Positions 36,430 through 45,325 of a DNA stretch of 64,000 nt are shown here, in pieces. Numbering within the stretch: the stretch's first letter is position 1; each line of letters opens with the position of its first letter. The position numbers and the translations under genes were made by a program. Under the pieces are notes generated by a model. That model had not been told where the DNA came from. It ran no database searches and saw nothing but the letters and a program-made list of their open reading frames with translations. Location: NCBI RefSeq assembly GCF_000023905.1, contig NC_013192.1, forward strand, positions 1,116,001-1,180,000, written 5' to 3'. The DNA comes from Leptotrichia buccalis C-1013-b. Its GTDB lineage: Bacteria > Fusobacteriota > Fusobacteriia > Fusobacteriales > Leptotrichiaceae.

Positions 36430-37272
36430 ATGGAATTTATAAAAATTTTTGAATATGCCTTTATGAGAAACGCCCTTGTTGTAGGCCTTCTTTCAAGTAT
36501 ATGCTGTGGAATAATAGGAACTTATATCGTAAATAAAAAAATGGTCTTTATTTCATCAAGTATCAGCCATGCCTCTTACGGCGGTATTGGAATAGGAATT
36601 TACCTGATTTATTTCTTTAACTTGCCAATAAAAGATCCATTATTTTTTGGACTGATTTTCTCAATATTATCAGGTGTGCTGATTTTGGTTCTAAAAGACA
36701 CTCTTCACGTTGACGGTGATTTGGGAATAGGTATCGTTATGTCAATGGGAATGGCTATCGGAATTATTTTCGCCTTCTTGACACCAGGCTATCAATCCGA
36801 TATGTCAACTTATTTATTCGGAAATATCCTTTTATCCAACACCCTAAACATAATTTTACTGCTAATACTGGACATCATTACAATCACATTTTTCATCATC
36901 TTCTACAAAAGCATCGTCTACACCAGCTTTGATGAAAACTTCTACAAAATCCACAGCGTCCCAGTAACCTTCATAAACTACTTTATGATAATCCTAATAT
37001 CCTCCGTCATAATAATAAACATAAAAACAATAGGAATCATCCTAATAATCTCAATCCTGACAATCCCGCAGGCAATCGCAGCCTCACTCGCAAGAAAATA
37101 CTCAGCAATCATAATTCTATCCATAATTTTCTCATTTATCGGAATACTATCAGGACTATATTTTTCCTACACACTAAATATTCCGTCAGGCCCTTCAATT
37201 ATTGTGTTGCTTACGATTTTATTGGCGTTAGTTAAGATTTGGGGATTTGTGAAAGGAAAATTTTTGAATTAA
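36430..37272 (+). CDS. znuB: Zinc ABC transporter permease
   Basis: 280 residues with about eight membrane segments. The ABC-3 family pattern is visible in SSSISHASYGGIGIGIYL near residue 42 and in the late ISILTIPQAIAASLARKYS coupling loop. It forms the channel for zinc with ZnuC as motor and ZnuA as donor. Terminated by the hairpin at 37293. Confidence 0.92.
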   Translation: MEFIKIFEYAFMRNALVVGLLSSICCGIIGTYIVNKKMVFISSSISHASYGGIGIGIYLIYFFNLPIKDPLFFGLIFSILSGVLILVLKDTLHVDGDLGIGIVMSMGMAIGIIFAFLTPGYQSDMSTYLFGNILLSNTLNIILLLILDIITITFFIIFYKSIVYTSFDENFYKIHSVPVTFINYFMIILISSVIIINIKTIGIILIISILTIPQAIAASLARKYSAIIILSIIFSFIGILSGLYFSYTLNIPSGPSIIVLLTILLALVKIWGFVKGKFLN

Positions 37273-37292
37273 TAAATTTTAATAACTATAAA

Positions 37293-37350
37293 ACACCTTC
37301 CTTTTAGAGTAATTTTTAAAGTTGCTATTACAATGGAAGGTGTAATTTTA
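37293..37350. terminator. Terminator between znuB and the ATPase fragment
   Basis: A 9-bp G+C-containing stem (ACACCTTCC at 37293-37301 with GGAAGGTGT at 37335-37343) plus an inner GTAAT/ATTAC pairing, with T-rich sequence on both exits. Confidence 0.75.
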
Positions 37351-38424
37351 TTATAAATTTGTATTTTTATTTTTTAGAATTCCTGTTATTTTCTTTTTTT
37401 CCAATTCATCTAGTTTTGCTTGATATTCTTCTATTTTTTTTCTGTAATATTCTTCAGCTTTTTCTTCATCTTTATTTTCAAACTTTGATTCAATCATTGA
37501 TTTTAACTTATTAGAAATTAATTTTTCTCCAATCTCTTCTATTATAAAATTAATTTCAAGATTGTCTTTTATCTGATAGTAATCTTTAGTATTATTTATT
37601 TCTTCTACTACCCCTTTAATCTTTTCAGTAGCAAATTTTCCAAAAGTCGATTCTAAAAACATAGTATTTTTAAACAAATCAATAATATTAGCCCCAAAAG
37701 TTTTCACATCATCTTTAATTTCAGCAATAATTTTTCCATTTTCATCTTTACTCAAATAAATACAATCTTTTGCTAAAACATCTGCTATCAGAAAAGGACT
37801 GTGTGTTGCAAAAATCAATTTAAACTTTTTATCTTCATACCTTCCTAATTCTTTTATTAATTCATATAAAAATCTTCTGCTCCATTCAGGATGTAGAAAA
37901 GTTTCTACTTCATCAAAAAAAAGTGTAATGTATTTTTTATCTTTAAATTCGCCATTTAAAACTCCATGAAGGGTTGAAAAATACTGTAATTTTATTTTTT
38001 CTCCATCACTTAATCCTTCTTCTTCTATTTTTATAAATTCCATTTCTCTGAATGAAGAATAATCAGAATGATATGCTTCTTCTATATTTGGAGTATGAAA
38101 AGTATCATATTTTTCTAACAACTCTATAATTTTTTTATTTTTCTTAAAATTAATTCTAAATTTTTTAATAATTTTAGTATCATCTTCATACTTCATATGA
38201 ATTTTCTTTTTTGGTATATCTTTTACAAGAATAGCAATATCTTCAATAATTTTATATTTTTTTTCATCATAGTCAATCCAATCATGTTCCTCTTTCTCAA
38301 TTTTTTCTAACAATGTTTTAATTTTTTCAAAAGGAGATTTATTTTTTAACAATCCCAAAATTTCTTTTTTTTCTTTTTGATTGAAACAATTTAATATATC
38401 CTGGATAAGATAATAATACATCAT
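37351..38424 (-). pseudogene. C-terminal half of an AAA (ABC-type) defence ATPase
   Basis: 357 codons containing the second half of a RecF/SMC-like ATPase: signature EGLSDGEKIKLQ, Walker B LFFDEVETFLHPEW and the switch LIFATHSPFLIADV. There is no Walker A, so it cannot bind ATP alone. The first codons (ATG ATG) have no ribosome site; upstream lies a CRISPR-like repeat that abuts the start. The missing half probably is the fragment at 52761-53662, which has Walker A and is broken off at an insertion sequence. Inverting the DNA between would join them in the same direction. In defence systems such ATPases pair with HNH nucleases. Confidence 0.7.
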
Positions 38425-38461
38425 GTTAAAGAAGTGAATCCATTAAAACAAGGATTGAAAC
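38425..38461 (+). repeat. Solitary CRISPR-like repeat A
   Basis: A 37-base element starting GTTAAAGAAG and ending GGATTGAAAC; the final ATTGAAAC is the classic 8-base tag left by Cas6. A related copy stands at 50732-50765 in the same orientation (29 of 34 bases identical). No second repeat at CRISPR spacing is present, so it is a lone remnant at the edge of the cas region, directly touching the ATPase fragment. Confidence 0.6.
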
Positions 38462-38596
38462 AGAATATAGAAAAAAATAACAACTTTTATAGGGTTGTTT
38501 TTTTATTTTTTTAGAAAAAATAAGTTAAATTGTCTTCTAAATAGGTTATTCGAATACTATATAATAAATTTATCAGAAATAATAGGAGTGATAAAA

Positions 38597-38911
38597 ATGG
38601 CAAAAAGAAGTATGAATTTTGATGAAATAAGAAAAGCAAAAAAATTAGCAAGATTTTTAGGAGAATTTTCAGAAAATTTTTTAGTGATTATTAGATTGGT
38701 AGAGGCAGTTATAAAAGGGGAATATCAAATAGAAACTTGGAATTTAATTAAATTAATTGGAGCTATAATGTATGTTATTTTACCGTTAGATGCAGTGCCA
38801 GATGCTATTCCAGTTTTAGGTTTTACAGATGATATAGCAGTAGTAGCAGAAATTTTGAAAAGTATGGCAGATATAATAAACGATTTTAAAAAGTGGGAAG
38901 AAAATAAGTAA
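38597..38911 (+). CDS. YkvA family (DUF1232) protein at the CRISPR locus edge
   Basis: 104 residues with the DUF1232 block IGAIMYVILPLDAVPDAIPVLGFTDDIAVVAEIL (about 53-87), including D-x-x-P-D and GFTDD. It is a clear relative of the protein at 23780-24187 but lacks the longer ends. AGGAG stands 8 bases before the chosen ATG; an earlier in-frame ATG at 38495 would add 34 residues without a ribosome site. Between a CRISPR-like repeat and the effector operon, it may be an unrelated passenger. Confidence 0.75.
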   Translation: MAKRSMNFDEIRKAKKLARFLGEFSENFLVIIRLVEAVIKGEYQIETWNLIKLIGAIMYVILPLDAVPDAIPVLGFTDDIAVVAEILKSMADIINDFKKWEENK

Positions 38912-38919
38912 AAAAATTG

Positions 38920-38977
38920 CTCGATAGCTTCTTAATAGAAATTATTAGATAATTTAGTAATTTGAGAAGTTGTCGAG
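38920..38977 (+). terminator. Possible terminator after the YkvA-like gene
   Basis: Arms CTCGATAGCTTCT (38920-38932) and AGAAGTTGTCGAG (38965-38977) pair with a 3-base internal loop; no T-tract follows, so efficiency is doubtful. Confidence 0.35.
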
Positions 38978-39048
38978 TATATTTATAAAAAATTGTGATA
39001 ATTTTTATTATTTTGATTAGATTTTTGTTAAAAAGGTCTAGTGAAAAA

Positions 39049-39077
39049 TTGTTATTTCTTACAAAATGTGGTATAAA
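39049..39077 (+). promoter_or_regulatory. Promoter for the radical SAM-cas6 unit
   Basis: TTGTTA, 17-base spacer, TATAAA preceded by TGTGG, 66 bases before the radical SAM start. Confidence 0.6.
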
Positions 39078-39143
39078 ATATATTATAGATTGATTTATTT
39101 ATAAAAATACTAGATAAATGAAAGAGCATTAAGGGAGGAAAAT

Positions 39144-40094
39144 ATGGAAATAAGTAAATCTCTAAGAATTTCATTAACAGAAAAATGTAATTACAGATGT
39201 TTCTTCTGTCATGAAGAAGGATTAGATATGAGCAAAAAAAGGATTTCTAAAACGAAGGAAGAAGTTTATGATTTGATTGAAATTGCTTTAAAAAATGGAT
39301 ATAATGATTTGACTTTTACTGATGGTGAACCGTTGACAAAAAAGAAAGATATTCAATGGTATTTTAAAAAATTAGATCATAAAAAGATGTATCCAGATAT
39401 TACAATTGTCACAAATGGATTTTTGATGGATGATGAATTGCTCGAGTGTGTATCAAAATATAAAGGGAATTTTAAATTTAATATATCGTTACATTCGTTA
39501 AATCCAGAAGATTATGAAAAAATTATTTGCTTAGCTGAGAATTTAAATTCAGAAAAAGTGATGGATGTTAGATTCAAGAAAGTGGTAGAAAATATACGAA
39601 AAGCTAAATTACGAAATTTGAATATAAAATTAAATTTTGTATTATTGAAGGGGATAAATACAGGAAAAGATAAAATAAGAGAAATTTTAGAATTTGCATT
39701 ACAAAATAATATAGACTATATTAAATTTTTGGAATTGTTGGTAATTGAAGGGAAAAAAGAATTATATAAATATTTTACTGAAATAGAGCAGATTGAAGAA
39801 GTTTGGAAGGATGAATTGAAACTTTTGTTGAAAGATATTCCTAGAAGAAAATTGTATTTGTATAAAGATAAGTTGAAAGTAGAATTACAAAAATGTACTT
39901 GCAGTTTTGGTTGTAGTAATTGTTTAAAAAATAGAGATGTGAATTTGACTGCTGAATTGAAATATTTTCCTTGTTTTATTTTATCGAATGAAAATTATGA
40001 AGTTAAAAGAGAGAATTTATTAGAAAAAGTTAAATTAGGAAATGAAAAAATAATGGATTTGTTAAGAAGTATGGAGAAGACAGTCCACTGCTGA
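39144..40094 (+). CDS. MoaA-like radical SAM enzyme in the CRISPR operon
   Basis: 316 residues. The radical SAM cluster motif CNYRCFFC has Cys15, Cys19 and Cys22 for the 4Fe-4S cluster, and TDGEPLTKK is the SAM-binding GGEP-like loop (with Asp in place of the first Gly). The C-terminus has a second cysteine cluster (KCTCSFGCSNC... then PCF), as in MoaA or SPASM-type enzymes. No molybdopterin genes are near. It is the first gene of the operon leading to cas6 and cas10, so a CRISPR-linked role is possible; the substrate is unknown. GGGAGG lies before the ATG. Confidence 0.75.
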   Translation: MEISKSLRISLTEKCNYRCFFCHEEGLDMSKKRISKTKEEVYDLIEIALKNGYNDLTFTDGEPLTKKKDIQWYFKKLDHKKMYPDITIVTNGFLMDDELLECVSKYKGNFKFNISLHSLNPEDYEKIICLAENLNSEKVMDVRFKKVVENIRKAKLRNLNIKLNFVLLKGINTGKDKIREILEFALQNNIDYIKFLELLVIEGKKELYKYFTEIEQIEEVWKDELKLLLKDIPRRKLYLYKDKLKVELQKCTCSFGCSNCLKNRDVNLTAELKYFPCFILSNENYEVKRENLLEKVKLGNEKIMDLLRSMEKTVHC

Positions 40095-40648
40095 TAAAGA
40101 AAAGAAAGTTTATACTAGAGAAAACAGAATTTTATTATAAAAGTAATTTAGATGTAAAAAATGTCATTGAAATATTAAAAGAAAATGGTTACAGATTATA
40201 TCAAACATTGGAAACAAAGGAAAGATATTATACTACTGAAAATGATTTTGAAATAAAAAAATATATATTCACTCTCATAATGATTCTAAAGTATACAGAA
40301 ATTATCCAAAATTATTCTTTAAATAATAATACAAAAGCAATGAAAATAAGATATATAAATAGAGGGATATATAATAAACCGAAAGAAGTAAATAATTTAA
40401 AAGAGTATGAAAATAATTTGGAAAATAAAAGAAGTCGTTTTTTGGAAGAATTAAACTGGCACATAGACATTTATAGAAATCATAATGATGAAAAAATAAG
40501 TATTGGAATAGAAAAAAATAATAATCAGACATTTATATTGTCATTTCAAAATGAAATAAAATCAGAAGAAATCTTAAAAAAGGCAGCATTAAAGAAAGTA
40601 AGTAATTTACCGCTTAAATACATTTTGAATAATAAAAATAAAAATTAA
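40094..40648 (+). CDS. Unknown protein translated from a probable ATA start or start-mutated
   Basis: An open frame of about 184 codons with coding-like composition (IKKRKFILEKTEFYYKSN... DVKNVIEILKENGYRLYQ). Its first sensible position is an ATA that overlaps the radical SAM stop in the form TGATA. That is where a TGATG overlap would be expected for translational coupling, so a G-to-A change in the start is likely. A TTG at 40208 would give 146 residues but has no ribosome site and cuts the domain. No family recognised; alpha-helical middle and basic ends. It lies 29 bases before cas6. Confidence 0.5.
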   Translation: MKKRKFILEKTEFYYKSNLDVKNVIEILKENGYRLYQTLETKERYYTTENDFEIKKYIFTLIMILKYTEIIQNYSLNNNTKAMKIRYINRGIYNKPKEVNNLKEYENNLENKRSRFLEELNWHIDIYRNHNDEKISIGIEKNNNQTFILSFQNEIKSEEILKKAALKKVSNLPLKYILNNKNKN

Positions 40649-40677
40649 AGAAATTTTTAATAAGGAAGGGAAAATAA

Positions 40678-41430
40678 ATGAATGGTGTAATTTTAGAACT
40701 TTCTGCGGTAGAAGATAAAATTATAGATAATAAAAAAATGTATAGTTTTGAGATTCATAAAAGAATGTCAGAAATACTGAAAATAGATAAGCGAGAGGAA
40801 TTGAGAGTTTCAAATATTTTTGGTGAATTTTTTAATGAAAGCATAAAATTGGAAAAAGGAGAAAAATATAAGATTAGAGTAATTCCTAAAACGCAAGAAA
40901 TTTTTTTAAAATTACAAGATCAATTGTTTCAATTAGCTATAAATAAAGAAAATCTTGTAATAGGAGATGGAATTTTTCAGTTAGTTGGAATTATAACCAA
41001 AAATGATACTTGGTGTGGTGAATATGATTTTGATAAAGAGATAAAAGCGTTAGATGTAGGAACACTGAGCTTTTATGAAAAAGTAAATTTAAAAATTGTT
41101 AATCCTATTTTAGTAAAAAGAAAGTCAATTTTTGGATTTGAAAAAATATTAAAAATTATTTTGCAGAATGTGGAAGAAGATACAGGTTTTAAAACACAGG
41201 AAATGGAAGAAAGTATTTTAAATTCAATTACAATAAAAAGAGAACTGTATAGAGAAAAAAGGGTAAATTTACTGAATGGTGAAATAAAAAAAGTTTATTT
41301 AGGAGATATAGAGCTTGTGTTACAAGGATACCATGGGAAGATACTTTTGATTCTTCTTCAGTATGTGAAATATGTTGGTGTTGGAGAATTTAGAGAGTAT
41401 GGATTTGGAGAAATTATAAGTAGAAGTTAA
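40678..41430 (+). CDS. cas6: Cas6 crRNA-processing endoribonuclease
   Basis: 250 residues. The RAMP fold is shown by the closing Gly-rich loop KYVGVGEFREYGFGEI, typical of Cas6. The first half (VILELSAVEDKII... SFEIHKRMSEIL) fits the first ferredoxin-like domain. It would cut CRISPR precursor RNA in the repeat. AAGGAAGGG lies before the ATG. A second Cas6-like protein is encoded at the other end of the operon (49800), which is unusual. Confidence 0.75.
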   Translation: MNGVILELSAVEDKIIDNKKMYSFEIHKRMSEILKIDKREELRVSNIFGEFFNESIKLEKGEKYKIRVIPKTQEIFLKLQDQLFQLAINKENLVIGDGIFQLVGIITKNDTWCGEYDFDKEIKALDVGTLSFYEKVNLKIVNPILVKRKSIFGFEKILKIILQNVEEDTGFKTQEMEESILNSITIKRELYREKRVNLLNGEIKKVYLGDIELVLQGYHGKILLILLQYVKYVGVGEFREYGFGEIISRS

Positions 41431-41455
41431 TTCCTAAACCTATTTAAAGTATAAT
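41427..41455 (+). promoter_or_regulatory. Weak promoter candidate before cas10
   Basis: A perfect TATAAT at 41450-41455 with a poor -35 (TTAATT) 17 bases upstream. It would let cas10 and the RAMP genes be made separately from the radical SAM-cas6 part. Confidence 0.35.
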
Positions 41456-41515
41456 TAATAATAAAGATTAAATTAAAACATAAAAATTATTTAAAATGAA
41501 TTTTAAGGAGGCAAA

Positions 41516-43441
41516 ATGAGCGAAAAAGATAAAACATTTGAAAATGTATTAAAAGAAAATAGAGTTTTAGTAAGTATTGAAACTGTAAAAATTAAAGATT
41601 TTATTTTTTCAACGAATAAATTGAAATTGATTAGAGGGGCAAGTTATCTTTTGGATTATATGAATCAAGTCGAAGTGCCAAGAATATTGAAGAAATATGG
41701 ATTAGAATATAAAACACATGAACTTGTAGATAAGATTTATAATATTAATGCCGACAAGGAATTTTTAGAAAAAGTAGATGAAGAAATAGATAAGACTATT
41801 GATAAAAGAATATTGTATATTGGAGCTGGAAATGCTAAATTTTTAGTTGATAGTAAAAAAACTGCTGAAAAGATATGTAAAGAGATAAAAGAAATATACA
41901 AAAGTTTAGCTCCAAGTGCAAAAGTAGTTGCAGAGTGTTATCCAATGAAAGAAAATGAAAAAATATGGACTGCAATTGATGAATTGGCACAGAAAACTGC
42001 TGAGAAAAAAAGTGAAGGATTTCCTATGTTGAATATTGACTTGCCATTTGCTGTGAAGTGCGATTTATCAGGGACTGAACCAGCTGTTGTAAGTTTGAAA
42101 AATCTAGAAAAAGATTTGGAAAACATAGAAATTCATAGAAGTGGTGAAGGTTCTGATGATGATAAACAGGTGGAAGATACTATAACTGCTATAAGAAATG
42201 TTATAAAAAAAGATAACATGAAAATTAGTGAAGAAAGTGCTGTAAAAATTAAGTATTCTAATAAAATGATAAAAGATGATGTGAATGAGATTGGATTTTA
42301 TTCGATTATAAAAAAGGCTCTTAATTATGATATTCATTTAAATACAGAGATTGATGATTATTCAGTAGGAGATAGTTTTATTGGATTTGTGTATAGTGAT
42401 GGAGATGGACTTGGAGATTTTTTGAAAAATGTAAAAAAAGTTTATACAATTGAAGAAGAATATTTAAAATTTATGAGAAAATTCAGTGTTATTTTGGATA
42501 GAAATACGAAATATGTGTTGAAAGAAGTTATTAAGGAAATGTATGAAAAAGGTAAATTTGTGAAGAAAAAACCGATTTTGAAAGATGGAAAATTTGTGAA
42601 AGATGAAAAAGGGGAAAATATTGAAAAATCTGTAATTGGAGAATTTCTTATTGTTGGAGGAGATGATGTTTGTGCAGTATTTCCAGCAGATTTAGCAATA
42701 GAAATTTCATATGAATTTCAAAAACAATTTGAAGAAAAAATGAAAAAATTTACTGAAATTGAAAATCAAAAAAATGAAAAGAAAAATCCAGAAAATATAA
42801 CTTCTTCTTGTGGAGTTGTAATTGCGAAAAATAAAACACCGATGTTTCAATTATTTGAACAAGGTCTTAAATTACAAAAATCTGCTAAAGCGAAAAGATA
42901 TCAAGAAAATAAAAATAGAGAAGGGGAAGTGCGAACAGGATATATTGATTTTCAAGTAATTGGTAATGAAGGAAATGTTGATATAAAAAAATATAGAAAA
43001 AAATGGTACGATAAATTTGATAAAAAAGATGAAAATGAGAGAAAACTGTATATTTCAAAAAGACCATACAGCATTAATAAATTAGATGAGAAAGTATCTG
43101 AAAGTATTGATAAACTCATTGAAAATGTAAAAAAATTGAAAAATAAAAATTTTCCAAATACAAAAATTAGATATATTTATGATTTGAAAAAAGATGAAAC
43201 AAAAACTGATAATGAAAAAATTATGGAATCAATAAATATTTTATCTAAAATGAGCCTGGAGGAAATTCAAGTTCTAGATGAAGTATGGAAAATAAAAGAT
43301 AAAATAAAATTAGATTTTGAAACTGGAAATGAGAAATTTAAAGAATTTTTTGATAATATTTTTGATATATTGGAAATTTATGATTTTATTCAAAAGGACG
43401 AAAAATCTTCAGAAAAGGAGGATAACAATAGTGGGAATTAA
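41516..43441 (+). CDS. cas10: Cas10, palm-type polymerase subunit without HD domain
   Basis: 641 residues. The start VSIETVKIKDFIFSTNKLKLIRGAS resembles Cas10/Cmr2 N-termini. Palm motifs are YSDGDGLGD (about 293-301) and GGDD (381-384), the cyclase site that turns ATP into cyclic oligoadenylate. There is no HD nuclease domain at the N-terminus, so single-stranded DNA cleavage is not expected. A helical C-terminal region of about 150 residues closes it. AAGGAGG lies before the ATG. The next gene starts inside its last codons (11-base overlap). It is the signalling core of this type III complex and the activator of the CARF proteins at 60-64 kb. Confidence 0.88.
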   Translation: MSEKDKTFENVLKENRVLVSIETVKIKDFIFSTNKLKLIRGASYLLDYMNQVEVPRILKKYGLEYKTHELVDKIYNINADKEFLEKVDEEIDKTIDKRILYIGAGNAKFLVDSKKTAEKICKEIKEIYKSLAPSAKVVAECYPMKENEKIWTAIDELAQKTAEKKSEGFPMLNIDLPFAVKCDLSGTEPAVVSLKNLEKDLENIEIHRSGEGSDDDKQVEDTITAIRNVIKKDNMKISEESAVKIKYSNKMIKDDVNEIGFYSIIKKALNYDIHLNTEIDDYSVGDSFIGFVYSDGDGLGDFLKNVKKVYTIEEEYLKFMRKFSVILDRNTKYVLKEVIKEMYEKGKFVKKKPILKDGKFVKDEKGENIEKSVIGEFLIVGGDDVCAVFPADLAIEISYEFQKQFEEKMKKFTEIENQKNEKKNPENITSSCGVVIAKNKTPMFQLFEQGLKLQKSAKAKRYQENKNREGEVRTGYIDFQVIGNEGNVDIKKYRKKWYDKFDKKDENERKLYISKRPYSINKLDEKVSESIDKLIENVKKLKNKNFPNTKIRYIYDLKKDETKTDNEKIMESINILSKMSLEEIQVLDEVWKIKDKIKLDFETGNEKFKEFFDNIFDILEIYDFIQKDEKSSEKEDNNSGN

Positions 43442-45302
43442 AATAGGATATGAAGTGAAATTGCTGACACCAGCAAATACAGCTGAAACTGGTACGATTG
43501 GAAAGGAAATTGATGTTGAAATAAAAAGAGATAAAAATGGAATGCCATATTTTTCAGCTAAACATATAAAAGGAATATTTAGAGGAAAAATTTTAGAATT
43601 TAGAAATGCTTTTGCTGGGATTAATGAAAATGTTTTTGAAGAATATTTCGGAGATAATTTAAATGGAGAAAAATTTTCAGAAAAATATTTTGGCAGCGAA
43701 GGGAATAATCCGAGTAAGATTAGATTTTCAGATTTAAAATTAAAAACCGAAAAAAATTTAGAGAAAATTAATCATAAAATTGGGGATAGATATGGTGTAA
43801 AAATTAACAGAAAAACAAGAGTAGCAGAAGACAACTCATTATTTAATTATGAATTTGTAAAATCTAAAAATATTTTTGTAGGAAATTTTGAGTTAAGTAA
43901 TAAGTTTTTTGAAAAAGAGGAAAATGAAGAAAATTTAGAAAAGAAATTAAAATTTTTGTTGGCTAGTTTTCTTCATATTGATAAAATTGGAGGTTTGAAA
44001 TCAAGAGGATTGGGGAAAGTTGAAATTCGATTTACTTCTGTAGGAATTGATGAAAAATGTGATTTGAATGAAAAGAGTAGTAGATTTGAAACAGTAAAAG
44101 AAATATCAGAAATTATATTAGAAGATAGATTAAAAAAATCAAACTTAAAGGAATTAGGAAAAGTAGAAAAATACAGTTATACTTTGAACTTTTTGGAAGT
44201 TTCAGTACTTCAAGGAAAAGTCAGACAAAATGCAGTTGGACTGAGAAATTCTTTGCAAGGATCTTCGATAAGAGGAGCTGTTATTCAGTATGGATTGGAT
44301 AATAATTTTAAAATTGAAGATTTATTGAAAATAAAAATTGCTGAAGTGAAAAAAATTGTGAAAAAAGGTGGAGATGAGAAAGAAGAATTCAAATTAGCAA
44401 GTGGATTTAAAACGAAATATCCTGTAAAAAATAATAAACCAGAAAAAATTGATAAAGCGATTAGTGTGATGAAAGAATACAAAACGTATTCTAAAGATGA
44501 AAGTGGAATAAAATTTGAAAGGGATTCATTGTCATTATTGAATGCGGAAGGGACTGAATTGAGCATAAAAATTGATGAAAAAACACGAACTACGAAAGAA
44601 AGTTATTTGTTTAGTACAGAATATATGGATTTGACTAATGTAGAAAAAGAGGAGGGAATAAGTTTTAAGGGGATTGTAGAAATTCCAGAAGGACTGTTTG
44701 AAATTGGGAAGGAATATGAATTAAAAATTGGGAAGTATAAAACAAAAGGGTTTGGAAAAGTAGAAATTAAGTTTGAAAAATATTCTAAAAAACAAGGTAT
44801 GAGTATTAGAGATAGAATCGAAAAATTGAATAATCAAATTAAAGAAGATTTTGTAAGATTTGATGATGAAAATAATAAAAAATCTGAAGAAGAAAGAGAA
44901 AAAGTCTGTTCTGGAGATGAAAAATTAAAAGAGGGGAAGCAAAAATTGATAACATTTGATTTTCTTTCAGATATGATTTTGCCATTTAATGAAGTTAGCA
45001 ATGTTGGAGATCAGATTTTAATATTATTTGATGAAAATTTTGGAGAAAAATTAACTTTAAATAATAGAAGAACTTTTGTGAATGTAGAGAAATTGAGAGG
45101 ATATAATATCATAAACAATTCAAGAAAAATGGATGAAATAGTTATAACTCAAGGAAGTGTAATTTCTTATTGTGTTGATAATGAAAATTTAGAGGGAATT
45201 TTGGGATATTTAGAAAAAATAGAGGAAAATGGAATTGGACTTAGAAGAAATGAAGGCTTTGGAAGAGTTAGAATTTGTAGTGAGAGAGAATGTGGAAAAT
45301 AG
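43431..45302 (+). CDS. Multi-RAMP fusion protein of the type III complex
   Basis: 623 residues from a GTG start, chosen because AAAGGAGG lies 9 bases before it inside the cas10 end. Three Gly-rich RAMP loops are seen: GGLKSRGLGKV (about 182), IGKYKTKGFGKV (about 435) and GIGLRRNEGFGRV near the C-terminus. FSAKHIKGIFRG and LQGSSIRGAVIQ are the matching phosphate-binding segments of domains 1 and 2. The third loop is on a shorter domain. Fused RAMPs of this type occur as Csx10-like subunits in type III-D relatives, which is my best guess. Confidence 0.7.
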   Translation: MGIKIGYEVKLLTPANTAETGTIGKEIDVEIKRDKNGMPYFSAKHIKGIFRGKILEFRNAFAGINENVFEEYFGDNLNGEKFSEKYFGSEGNNPSKIRFSDLKLKTEKNLEKINHKIGDRYGVKINRKTRVAEDNSLFNYEFVKSKNIFVGNFELSNKFFEKEENEENLEKKLKFLLASFLHIDKIGGLKSRGLGKVEIRFTSVGIDEKCDLNEKSSRFETVKEISEIILEDRLKKSNLKELGKVEKYSYTLNFLEVSVLQGKVRQNAVGLRNSLQGSSIRGAVIQYGLDNNFKIEDLLKIKIAEVKKIVKKGGDEKEEFKLASGFKTKYPVKNNKPEKIDKAISVMKEYKTYSKDESGIKFERDSLSLLNAEGTELSIKIDEKTRTTKESYLFSTEYMDLTNVEKEEGISFKGIVEIPEGLFEIGKEYELKIGKYKTKGFGKVEIKFEKYSKKQGMSIRDRIEKLNNQIKEDFVRFDDENNKKSEEEREKVCSGDEKLKEGKQKLITFDFLSDMILPFNEVSNVGDQILILFDENFGEKLTLNNRRTFVNVEKLRGYNIINNSRKMDEIVITQGSVISYCVDNENLEGILGYLEKIEENGIGLRRNEGFGRVRICSERECGK

Positions 45303-45325
45303 GAAATTTAATGTAGGAGAAAATT

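Noticed and set aside
38920-38977. The imperfect hairpin as a CRISPR leader or regulatory RNA
   Set aside because: It is placed directly after a gene and is better explained as a weak terminator; no repeat lies at the correct distance.
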